Shown here: piece after piece, positions 7,077 to 14,403 of the stretch
Layout of the letters: the number at the start of each line of letters is the position of its first letter
Numbering within the stretch: the stretch's first letter is position 1
Assembly: GCA_015068655.1 (NCBI GenBank)
Contig: SVKC01000015.1
Location: 1 to 39,276, forward strand
Direction: 5' to 3'
DNA: 39,276 nucleotides
Origin: Oscillospiraceae bacterium
GTDB lineage: Bacteria; Bacillota; Clostridia; Monoglobales; Monoglobaceae
The notes under the pieces: model-generated
Databases searched by the model: none
Seen by the model: only the letters and a program-made list of their open reading frames with translations
What the model was told of the DNA's origin: nothing
Made by a program: the position numbers and the translations under genes

Positions 7077-8954
7077 TTAGTTGTTTTCTTCAGTGCTGTC
7101 AACAGGTTCAGTTTCATCTTTTGCGGAAACTGTATCGTCGCTTTTTTTCGGAGTTTCGCCGAAAATTGCATCAAAATCGTCAGCGTCAATTTTTTCTTTT
7201 TCAAGAAGCAACGCAACTGTTTCTTCAACAGCAGGTGCATTTGCTTTCAGGATTTCTTCACAGCGTGCATAACATTCATCTATTATGCGCTTGATTTCCG
7301 CATCAATCTTTGCAGCAACATCCTCGCTGTAATTCTGGGTATGTCCCAAATCTCTGCCGATAAATACTTCGTCGTTGCTGTTTGAGAAGGCTCTTGTTCC
7401 CAAAACCTCACTCATACCAAAGCGTGTAACCATATTTTTGGCAATCGCTGTTGCTCTCTCAATATCGTTTGATGCACCTGTGCAGATGTCTTCAAGGAAG
7501 ATGCTTTCTGCAACACGTCCGCCAAGAAGTGATACAATTTCTTCCAGCATTTCTGTTTTGGACATATGTGATGAATCGTCCTTGGGAAGTGACATTGTAT
7601 AACCTGCGGCTCTGCCTCGGGGGATAATCGAAATCTGCTGAACTCTGTCCTGAGTTGGAAGCATTTTCTGAACAACTGCGTGACCTGCTTCGTGATAAGC
7701 AGTAATACGTTTGTCCTTTTCAGTAATCTTTCGGGTTCTTTTTTCAGGACCCGCAAGAACCTTCATAATTGATTCTTCAAGGTCAAACATTGTTATTGTT
7801 TTTGCACCATGTCTTGCGGCACGGAGCGCTGCCTCGTTCATAAGGTTTTCAAGATCAGCACCAGTGAAACCGACTGTTTCCTTTGCCAGTACGTCAAGCT
7901 CAACATCTTCTGCAAGGGGTTTTCCTTTTGCGTGAACATTGAGAATAGCTTCTCTGCCCTTCACGTCAGGAACATCTACAAGCACCTGACGGTCAAAACG
8001 ACCGGGTCTCAAAAGTGCACTGTCGAGAATATCGGGGCGGTTTGTTGCCGCAAGGACAATTACGCCCTCGTTCACACCGAAACCGTCCATTTCAACAAGG
8101 AGCTGGTTGAGGGTTTGTTCTCTTTCGTCGTGACCGCCGCCGAGACCTGCACCTCTTTGACGTCCCACTGCATCAATTTCGTCAATAAAAATAATACAGG
8201 GAGCGGACTTCTTTGCCTGTTCAAACAAGTCACGTACACGGGATGCACCAACACCCACGAACATTTCTACAAAGTCTGAACCTGAAATCGAGAAGAAGGG
8301 AACTCCTGCTTCTCCGGCAACTGCCTTCGCAAGAAGAGTTTTTCCCGTTCCGGGAGGTCCCACAAGAAGAACGCCCTTGGGAATTCTTGCACCAAGCTCA
8401 CGGAATTTTCCGGGGTTCTTGAGAAAATCAACAATTTCCTGAAGCTCTTCTTTTTCCTCATCTTCGCCTGCGACATCGTCAAAGGTTTTCTTGTTCTTTT
8501 CGTCGATGGATGCTTTTGCACGGCTTTTGCTGAAGGACATAACACCCTTGCCGCCGCCCTGAGATTGTTTCATAAAGAATACCCAGAAAACAATCATAAT
8601 GATTATGAGACCCAAAGAGGGGAGAAAACTGAGCCACCATGGTGGTGTTGCCGGTTCAGGAGTGTCCACCTTCAGGGTTCCTGCCGCAATCTGTCGGTCA
8701 ATCTCATCGCCCACAGATGCATAAAGCATAACTATACCCGGAGTTTCCACCTCAATTTTGGTTCCGTCGTTCAGGGTTGCAAAAACATTTGTGTCAACGA
8801 CTTGCATTTCCTTGATCTGTTCGCCTTCAATCATTGTCAAAAGGTCGGAATATACGTACTGCGTTGATTCATCCGGCATTGTTACCATTACCATAATTGC
8901 CAGAATAATTAAAGCGCCAATTAAATAGAAGCTAATGCCTCGTAAGAACTTCAA
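7077..8954 (-). CDS. ftsH: ATP-dependent zinc metalloprotease FtsH
   Basis: Membrane-bound AAA+ protease that extracts and degrades membrane and short-lived cytosolic proteins as a hexamer. In 625 residues: membrane segment 1 (about 7-25), extracytoplasmic domain (26-105), membrane segment 2 (about 108-128), AAA+ module with Walker A GPPGTGKT (199-206), Walker B IIFIDEID (254-261) and the second region of homology [19 protein letters not shown] (305-323), then the zinc site HEAGH (421-425). The C-terminal tail is acidic ([18 protein letters not shown]). Start supported by GGAGG just upstream (- strand). Divergent from the cyclophilin cluster; the 5' leader has a perfect 8-bp stem. Confidence 0.97.
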   Translation of the reverse strand: MKFLRGISFYLIGALIILAIMVMVTMPDESTQYVYSDLLTMIEGEQIKEMQVVDTNVFATLNDGTKIEVETPGIVMLYASVGDEIDRQIAAGTLKVDTPEPATPPWWLSFLPSLGLIIIMIVFWVFFMKQSQGGGKGVMSFSKSRAKASIDEKNKKTFDDVAGEDEEKEELQEIVDFLKNPGKFRELGARIPKGVLLVGPPGTGKTLLAKAVAGEAGVPFFSISGSDFVEMFVGVGASRVRDLFEQAKKSAPCIIFIDEIDAVGRQRGAGLGGGHDEREQTLNQLLVEMDGFGVNEGVIVLAATNRPDILDSALLRPGRFDRQVLVDVPDVKGREAILNVHAKGKPLAEDVELDVLAKETVGFTGADLENLMNEAALRAARHGAKTITMFDLEESIMKVLAGPEKRTRKITEKDKRITAYHEAGHAVVQKMLPTQDRVQQISIIPRGRAAGYTMSLPKDDSSHMSKTEMLEEIVSLLGGRVAESIFLEDICTGASNDIERATAIAKNMVTRFGMSEVLGTRAFSNSNDEVFIGRDLGHTQNYSEDVAAKIDAEIKRIIDECYARCEEILKANAPAVEETVALLLEKEKIDADDFDAIFGETPKKSDDTVSAKDETEPVDSTEENN

Positions 8955-8980
8955 ATAATCGCCTCCTGTTTTACTTTGTT

Positions 8981-9000
8981 CATCGCACGGGAGTGCGATG
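8981..9000. promoter_or_regulatory. Perfect inverted repeat in the ftsH 5' leader
   Basis: CATCGCAC-GGGA-GTGCGATG: an 8-bp perfect stem with a 4-nt loop, between the ftsH promoter and its ribosome site. It could be a repressor operator or an mRNA 5' stabilising hairpin. It does not match the CIRCE element (TTAGCACTC-N9-GAGTGCTAA). Confidence 0.5.
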
Positions 9001-9025
9001 TGTAATGCATAAGAATACTTTTATT

Positions 9026-9054
9026 ATATTACCACAATTTTCTTTTAAAAACAA
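9026..9054 (-). promoter_or_regulatory. Sigma-A promoter of ftsH
   Basis: Read on the - strand: TTGTTT (9054-9049), 17-nt spacer, TAATAT (9031-9026). The leader to the ftsH start is about 65 nt and contains the hairpin at 8981-9000. Confidence 0.65.
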
Positions 9055-9096
9055 TAGCTTATTGCAAAAATTAATTAAATTGTAACATTCTTAGTA

Positions 9097-9125
9097 TTGA
9101 CAAAAAAAAGAATAAGAATTACAAT
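9097..9125 (+). promoter_or_regulatory. Strong sigma-A promoter of the cyclophilin cluster
   Basis: Consensus TTGACA (9097-9102), 17-nt spacer, TACAAT (9120-9125). It settles the start of the following gene: the upstream in-frame TTG at 9097 is inside the promoter, so translation must begin downstream, at ATG 9169. Confidence 0.85.
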
Positions 9126-9168
9126 TATAACAAGAATGGTATTTTATGTCGAAACGGAGGCTGTGGAA

Positions 9169-9903
9169 ATGGCAAACAAGAAAAATCAAAAAAACAACAA
9201 AAAGAAAAAAAATACTTCAAAATGGGTTTGGGGTATTATCGGAGTGGTGGCTTTTGTTGTTTTTGTTGTGCTTTTCATTATCGGGGCTACGGGTGCTCTT
9301 ATGCCCAAGGGTGATGAGGCTTCAAGCACGCAAACGGAGCAAGGCTCAGCACAACCACAACAGCTTGGAGAAAATGTGAAAACTTATGAAGAAATCCCTG
9401 AAGGACATCCCGTTGTGACTGTTGAAATGGAAAATGGAAAGTCCTTCAAAATGGAGCTTTATCCCGAGTATGCACCACAGACTGTTGCAAACTTTGTGGC
9501 ACTTGCGGAAGAAGGTTTTTATGACGGTATAGGCTTCCACAGGGTTGTTGAGGGCTTTATGGCTCAGGGCGGTGACCCTGAAGGCACAGGTATGGGCGGT
9601 AGTGAAAGTAATATTGTTGGTGAGTTTGCATCGAACGGATTTGTTCAAAACACTCTTTCGCATACCAGGGGTGTTGTTTCAATGGCGAGAAGCGGTCATC
9701 CGGACAGTGCATCAAGTCAGTTCTTTATTTGCTATGACGATGCAACATTTCTTGACGGGGATTATGCCGCCTTTGGTAAGGTTACGGAGGGGATGGAGAC
9801 TGTTGATGAGTTCCTCAAGATTGAGAGAACCGCAAACACAATGGGTGAAGCTGCGACACCGGTTGAACCTATTGTTATGAAAAGTGTAACTGTCAAAAGA
9901 TAA
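9169..9903 (+). CDS. Membrane-anchored cyclophilin-type peptidyl-prolyl cis-trans isomerase
   Basis: Proline isomerase assisting protein folding, probably outside the membrane. In 244 residues: a very basic N terminus (residues 1-18, Lys/Asn rich), one membrane segment (about 19-42, WVWGIIGVVAFVVFVVLFII), a Ser/Gln-rich linker, and a cyclophilin domain (about 85-244). The active-site pattern is intact: GFHRVVEGFMAQGGDPEGTG (Arg, Phe, Met, Gln) and SSQFFICYDD; the Trp found in human cyclophilin A is Phe here, as in many bacterial members. ATG 9169 follows CGGAGG (9155-9160). First of three consecutive cyclophilins. The short Lys-rich N terminus makes an outside-facing C terminus likely. Confidence 0.9.
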   Translation: MANKKNQKNNKKKKNTSKWVWGIIGVVAFVVFVVLFIIGATGALMPKGDEASSTQTEQGSAQPQQLGENVKTYEEIPEGHPVVTVEMENGKSFKMELYPEYAPQTVANFVALAEEGFYDGIGFHRVVEGFMAQGGDPEGTGMGGSESNIVGEFASNGFVQNTLSHTRGVVSMARSGHPDSASSQFFICYDDATFLDGDYAAFGKVTEGMETVDEFLKIERTANTMGEAATPVEPIVMKSVTVKR

Positions 9904-9934
9904 AATTATAAAGACATTTCAGGAGGGAAAAACA

Positions 9935-10441
9935 ATGACAGAAAATGTAAAGGTATTGGTAAAAATGGAAAACGGCGGAGAGTTCGTTATTGAGCTTTAT
10001 CCCGAGTACGCACCCCAGACGGTTCAGAATTTCGTTGATTTGGTTACAGACGGATTCTATGACGGTGTAGGCTTCCACAGAGTTGTTGAGGGATTTATGG
10101 CTCAGGGCGGTGACCCCGAAGGTACAGGTATGGGCGGCAGCGGTGTTGAAATTCCAGGTGAATTTGCATCAAACGGCTTTGAAGGAAACACACTTTCTCA
10201 CACAAGAGGTGTTATTTCAATGGCACGCAGTATGAATCCGGACAGTGCATCAAGTCAGTTCTTTATCTGCTATGACGATGCCAGCTTCCTTGACGGTCAG
10301 TATGCGGCTTTTGGAAAGGTTGTTGAAGGCATGGATGTTGTTGATGGTTTTCTGGATGTTGAGAGAACATATAACTCCATGGGTGAGCTTGCATCGCCGG
10401 TAGAGCCTATTGTTATGGAAAGCGTAACTATTGTTGAATAA
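9935..10441 (+). CDS. Cytosolic cyclophilin-type peptidyl-prolyl cis-trans isomerase
   Basis: A single-domain cyclophilin of 168 residues without signal peptide or membrane segment, so cytosolic. It carries the same active-site blocks as its neighbours (GFHRVVEGFMAQGGDPEGTG and SSQFFICYDDASFLDG) and is highly similar to the catalytic part of the genes on both sides, which indicates local duplication. The ribosome site AGGAGGG lies at 9921-9927, 7 nt before the ATG. It is 31 nt from the preceding gene and shares its promoter. Confidence 0.93.
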   Translation: MTENVKVLVKMENGGEFVIELYPEYAPQTVQNFVDLVTDGFYDGVGFHRVVEGFMAQGGDPEGTGMGGSGVEIPGEFASNGFEGNTLSHTRGVISMARSMNPDSASSQFFICYDDASFLDGQYAAFGKVVEGMDVVDGFLDVERTYNSMGELASPVEPIVMESVTIVE

Positions 10442-10548
10442 TAATCGGTAGAGAAAGAAAATGAATTTGGAAATGAAAAGCTTCTTTGAAAGATTATAGC
10501 CAAGCTTTTTGGTGTGTTATATATTTTTGGACAAAAAGGAGAAAACTT

Positions 10549-11802
10549 ATGAGAAGACTTATTGCCGGACTTTTGCTGGCATCAATTATTTGCAGTATTT
10601 CAGTTTTTGCTCATCCTTTTGCGGATGTTTCGGGACATTGGGCAGAGGCGGAAATAGAAAAGGCTTTTGAAAGCGGAATGGTTAATGGTGACCCTGACGG
10701 TGGATTTCGTCCTGATGACGCTATTTCACGTGCGGAATTTTTGAAAATGCTGGTTTCGATTGTTTGCGAAAGAGCAGAAGTTGCTGTGCCTGAGGAAATG
10801 GCTGACGGCGCTCACTGGGCATCAAAGTATTATAACTTTGCGCTTCAGGCAATGTATATGCCTCTTGACGAAGAATCTGCTGTGAATGGAATTATTCCCG
10901 GGAAAATGACAGCGGCAGATTTTGATTTGCCAATAGGCAGATGGGAAATGGCTTACCTTGTCAGCTCTGTTATTCGCAATGTCTGCGGTGTTGAGGGTAG
11001 ACCATCGGAAAAAACCTATGGTGACGTAGAGGAGATAAGCAACACGTATTCTCAGGTTGTTGCTGAAAACATAAATAATTCCTTCAATCTTGGTATTATG
11101 ACAGGTGACGAGAACGGAAATCTGAATGCATCCGACGGAGGAACACGTGCTGAGGCTGTTGTGATTATGAACCGCGTGGACAGTATTTTGCTTGAAATCA
11201 TAGCTATTGCTGAGGAAGCTGAAGAAACAGCAAGAAAACAGCAAGAGGAGGAAGCAAAAAAGATTCAGGAAGCCGTGAAAACATACGAAAAAATTCCTTC
11301 AGGACATCCTGTTGTAACTGTTGAAATGGAAAACGGGAAAAAGTTCAAAATTGAGCTTTATCCCGAATATGCACCGCAGACTGTTGCGAATTTTGTGGCT
11401 TTGGTGGAATCGGGATTTTATAACGGAGTAGGCTTTCACAGAATAGTTGAGGGCTTTATGGCTCAGGGCGGTGATCCTGATGGTACGGGTGCCGGCGGTG
11501 CAGAGCATAATATTGTGGGAGAATTTGCAGGGAATGGTTTCGAAAAAAACACCCTTTCTCACACCAAAGGTATAATTTCAATGGCGAGAAGCAGTCACCC
11601 CGACAGCGCATCAAGTCAGTTCTTTATTTGCTACGATGATGCATCCTTCCTTGACGGCAATTATGCCGCATTCGGAAAGGTTGTTGAGGGGATGGACGTT
11701 GTTGAAGACTTCCTGAAGGTTGAAAGAACCGCAAATGCAATGGGTGAAATGGCATCACCTGTTGAGCCGATTGTAATGAAAAAGCTTACTGTAAAGAAAT
11801 AA
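10549..11802 (+). CDS. SLH-domain surface protein with C-terminal cyclophilin domain
   Basis: 417 residues. A Sec signal peptide (MRRLIAGLLLASIICSISVF, cleavage near residue 21) is followed by S-layer homology repeats: FADVSGHWAEAEIEKAFESG with GFRPDDAISRAEFLKML (about 25-67), a second divergent repeat (about 85-145) and a third (about 160-205, GIMTGDENGNL with TRAEAVVIMNR), then an Ala/Glu/Gln-rich coiled linker (about 210-245) and a cyclophilin domain (about 255-417) with GFHRIVEGFMAQGGDPDGTG. SLH domains bind secondary cell-wall polymer, so this isomerase is predicted on the cell surface. ATG 10549 follows AGGAG (10537-10541); the longer frame lacks a ribosome site and would bury the signal peptide. 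It probably belongs to the cyclophilin operon, though it starts 107 nt after the preceding gene. Confidence 0.9.
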   Translation: MRRLIAGLLLASIICSISVFAHPFADVSGHWAEAEIEKAFESGMVNGDPDGGFRPDDAISRAEFLKMLVSIVCERAEVAVPEEMADGAHWASKYYNFALQAMYMPLDEESAVNGIIPGKMTAADFDLPIGRWEMAYLVSSVIRNVCGVEGRPSEKTYGDVEEISNTYSQVVAENINNSFNLGIMTGDENGNLNASDGGTRAEAVVIMNRVDSILLEIIAIAEEAEETARKQQEEEAKKIQEAVKTYEKIPSGHPVVTVEMENGKKFKIELYPEYAPQTVANFVALVESGFYNGVGFHRIVEGFMAQGGDPDGTGAGGAEHNIVGEFAGNGFEKNTLSHTKGIISMARSSHPDSASSQFFICYDDASFLDGNYAAFGKVVEGMDVVEDFLKVERTANAMGEMASPVEPIVMKKLTVKK

Positions 11803-11821
11803 GTATTTGTTATTAATAAAA

Positions 11822-11958
11822 GAGGCTGTTGTAAAATGAAATTTTTGGGACGGGATGGAACCCGTCCCCTACATATATTGTGCACTCGTTTTTTGTGACA
11901 CAATTTGTAGGGTTCGGTTTCCACGCCGACCTGCTCTTTTTCATTTTGCAACAGCCCT
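11822..11958. repeat. MITE-like palindromic repeat, copy 2
   Basis: About 137 bp, clearly homologous to 6929-7067: terminal inverted repeats 11822-11841 and 11939-11958, internal hairpin GGGACGGG-N6-CCCGTCCC (11847-11868), and the shared tail TTTCCACGCCGA. It fills the gap between the converging SLH-cyclophilin gene and the aldolase gene, where its palindromic ends followed by T-runs could terminate transcription both ways. Confidence 0.85.
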
Positions 11959-11981
11959 TTTTTCTATATAAGATAATGTTT

Positions 11982-12899
11982 TTATTTGTTCATATTTTCC
12001 AAAATACGTTTCACAATTTCGTCTACGTTTGCGCCGGAGCTTTCTGTGTACTGTGCGTATTCGGGACTCTGGGGCATTGAGAAGAATCCGATTGACTTGC
12101 TTGCATCCTCACGCATTGCAGCTGTTGCCGCAAGCTCAATATCGTGATAGAGCATATCTTTTTTGAGTTCTGAAACTGCTGTACCGCCGGCTTTTGCCAT
12201 GTAAGTATAGCAATTGATTTTTCTTATACCAAGCTCAATTGATTTCATATAGTCAGCGGGATTAACGCCGCTTCCGCCATGCATAACAAGGGGGATTGAA
12301 ACCATCTGTCCAATCTTTTTCAGACGGTCAAAGTCAAGCTTGGGAGCTTTTGTATAAAGTCCGTGGGCTGTACCAAATGCACAGGCAAGAGCATCAATTC
12401 CTGTTTTTTCTGCAAAATCCTTTGCGTCGTCCGGGTCAGTATAAATACTTTCGCCGCCTGCTCCGCCGCCTTCTCTTGCACCCATAGAGCCGATTTCAGC
12501 TTCAACAGAAACACCCTTCTTGCTTGCCATTTCTACAACGATTGAAGTATTTGCATAGTTCAGCTCTCTTTCAAGCTCTGACCCGTCATACATTACAGAA
12601 GTGAATCCCAAATCAATTGCACGCTTGACATAAGACATATCTGTTCCGTGGTCAAGATGAACACATACGGGCACAGATGCCTTTTCTGCCATAAAGAGCA
12701 TTATTGGGGCAATTTCTTCGATTTTGCATACGTTCATTTCTTCGTGAATCTGGGCGTGCATTATGATAACCGGCATTTTTTGTTCCTCTGCCGCTCCGAT
12801 AACAGCTCTCATACTTGCAAGGTTGGGCGTATTGAACGAACCTATTGCACATTTTCTTGCTTCTGCTACTTTTAAGATTTCCTTAAGACTGACTAACAT
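11982..12899 (-). CDS. Class II ketose-bisphosphate aldolase
   Basis: Zinc-dependent aldolase of the FbaA/GatY/KbaY family, 305 residues, cleaving a ketose (bis)phosphate to glycerone phosphate plus an aldehyde. Visible: HLDHG (H81, catalytic D83, zinc ligand H84), the glycine-rich loop SMGAREGGGAGGES (138-151), GTAHGLY (zinc ligand H179) and VMHGGSG (zinc ligand H207). Last gene of a four-gene operon, 18 nt behind the FGGY kinase, so it probably processes the phosphosugar made by that kinase rather than serving central glycolysis. Fructose-1,6-, tagatose-1,6-bisphosphate or a ketose 1-phosphate cannot be distinguished by eye. Confidence 0.9.
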   Translation of the reverse strand: MLVSLKEILKVAEARKCAIGSFNTPNLASMRAVIGAAEEQKMPVIIMHAQIHEEMNVCKIEEIAPIMLFMAEKASVPVCVHLDHGTDMSYVKRAIDLGFTSVMYDGSELERELNYANTSIVVEMASKKGVSVEAEIGSMGAREGGGAGGESIYTDPDDAKDFAEKTGIDALACAFGTAHGLYTKAPKLDFDRLKKIGQMVSIPLVMHGGSGVNPADYMKSIELGIRKINCYTYMAKAGGTAVSELKKDMLYHDIELAATAAMREDASKSIGFFSMPQSPEYAQYTESSGANVDEIVKRILENMNK

Positions 12900-12917
12900 T
12901 TTTTCACCTGTTTTCTG

Positions 12918-14384
12918 TTATTTTATTTCTGCAACAATTGGTCTTACCGCGTTGTAGATGTTTTTATACGTATTGTAGTATTTTTTGTAAATTGTTGAGT
13001 TTTCGGGGTTTGGTGTGAAGGTTTTCTTTTCCTTCACGAATACTTCTTTTGCTTCGTATAAATCTTTGTATATACCAATCGCAACGCCTGTCATCATACA
13101 AGTTCCGCAGGCACCTGCTTCTTTTGCGAGAAGTGCGGTTACGGGTCGGTTGAGAATATCCGCCTTTATCTGAAGCCATACATCAGAGGACGCTCCGCCG
13201 CCTGTTGCAAAAAGTTTTTTGGGAGTTATTCCAAAACTTTCGAGATGCTCAATGTTGGTCATAATTTCATAGGTTACGCCTTCCATAAGAGCCTTGTATA
13301 TATCTGCATCCGTATGCTCAAGAGAAAGTCCTATCATTGCCGCTTTTGAATCGTTGTCCATATACGGATTTGCCGCCCCTGCAAAGTGGGGAAGGATGAG
13401 AATTTCTGTTGGTTCGGGCTTGACTGAAGAATCAAGCTCTGCATAGGATTTTTGCGGGGCAAAATTGTCCCTGAACCATTTGAGTGTAGCACCGCCTGTG
13501 AATGAGAGGGCATAGCACACATAAGTTCCGTCAAAAATGTACGGCACAACCGAATAGCCTTCATCGTAGAGAGTTTTTGTTTCAGGAATGCTGTCGAATA
13601 CGGGAGTTACACATTCAACAGTACCTGTGCCATCAATAGCCTGACCTGCTTCAAAAACACCTGAACCGACAGCTGCTGCAACCTGGTCGTGAGCTCCGTT
13701 AATAATCTTTATGGACGAGCTTATGCCAAGTTTTTCTGCAATATCCGGCTTTATCTCTCCTGCAACGTTAAAGGCAGGCACAGGCTCGGACAAGAGCTTT
13801 TTGTCTATTCCGGCGGCATCAAGGATTTCGTCACTCCAGCATTTTTTTCGTATATCAAGTGCCATGGTTCTTGCCGCAAGGGAGTAATCTATGTACGAAT
13901 TTCCCGTAAGCATATAGACGATATAGTCCTCCATAAGCAGAATACGTTTTATTTTTGAAAATACCTCCGGTCGGTTTTTCTTTATCCACATAATTTTTGG
14001 AAGACTGTACATCTGGTGCGGTTTTACGCCTGAAATATATGTAAGCTTATCCTCTCCCAAATTACTGCAAAGTTCAGCACACTCCTCGCTGCCTCTGGGG
14101 TCGGTATAAAGCATTGACGGAAGCAGAACATTGTCCTTTTCGTCGAGTACGGTGAAGGTTTCGCCGAAGGTTGTGACACCCATTGCAGAAAGCTTGTATT
14201 TTTGAGCTGAATCTGACAGAACATCGCACACAGCATTGAAAATATTTGTTGCATCAATTTCGTGTTCGCCGCTTATACGGCTGACTTCATATTCTTTGTA
14301 GGAGTTATACAAGAAGTTGCCTTTGTCATCGTATACTGACAGTTTGCAACCTGTTGTTCCTATATCAAGTCCACCTAAAAACAT
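12918..14384 (-). CDS. FGGY-family carbohydrate kinase (xylulokinase-like)
   Basis: ATP-dependent sugar kinase of the FGGY family, 488 residues. The N-terminal ATP-phosphate motif FLGGLDIGTTGCKLSVYD, MYSLPKIMWIKKNRPEVF, the catalytic-Asp segment INGAHDQVAAAVGSG (about residues 230-245), SFTGGATLKWFRDNF and the ATP-binding FATGGGASSDVWLQIKADI (about 405-423) are all present. The start at 14384 follows AGGAG; 28 extra residues in the longer frame overlap the upstream mannosidase gene and are not conserved-looking. It sits between the mannosidase and aldolase genes. Next to a lyxose/mannose isomerase-like gene, D-xylulose or D-fructose are the likely substrates (inference). Confidence 0.88.
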   Translation of the reverse strand: MFLGGLDIGTTGCKLSVYDDKGNFLYNSYKEYEVSRISGEHEIDATNIFNAVCDVLSDSAQKYKLSAMGVTTFGETFTVLDEKDNVLLPSMLYTDPRGSEECAELCSNLGEDKLTYISGVKPHQMYSLPKIMWIKKNRPEVFSKIKRILLMEDYIVYMLTGNSYIDYSLAARTMALDIRKKCWSDEILDAAGIDKKLLSEPVPAFNVAGEIKPDIAEKLGISSSIKIINGAHDQVAAAVGSGVFEAGQAIDGTGTVECVTPVFDSIPETKTLYDEGYSVVPYIFDGTYVCYALSFTGGATLKWFRDNFAPQKSYAELDSSVKPEPTEILILPHFAGAANPYMDNDSKAAMIGLSLEHTDADIYKALMEGVTYEIMTNIEHLESFGITPKKLFATGGGASSDVWLQIKADILNRPVTALLAKEAGACGTCMMTGVAIGIYKDLYEAKEVFVKEKKTFTPNPENSTIYKKYYNTYKNIYNAVRPIVAEIK

Positions 14385-14403
14385 AGTTTTTTCTCCTTTT
14401 TTG

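Noticed and set aside
8981-9000. CIRCE/HrcA operator at ftsH
   Set aside because: The arms CATCGCAC/GTGCGATG and the 4-nt loop do not fit the 9-bp arms and 9-nt loop of CIRCE.
9097-9168. N-terminal extension of the first cyclophilin from TTG 9097
   Set aside because: The codons lie inside the -35/-10 of the promoter, so they would not be transcribed; ATG 9169 has a good ribosome site.
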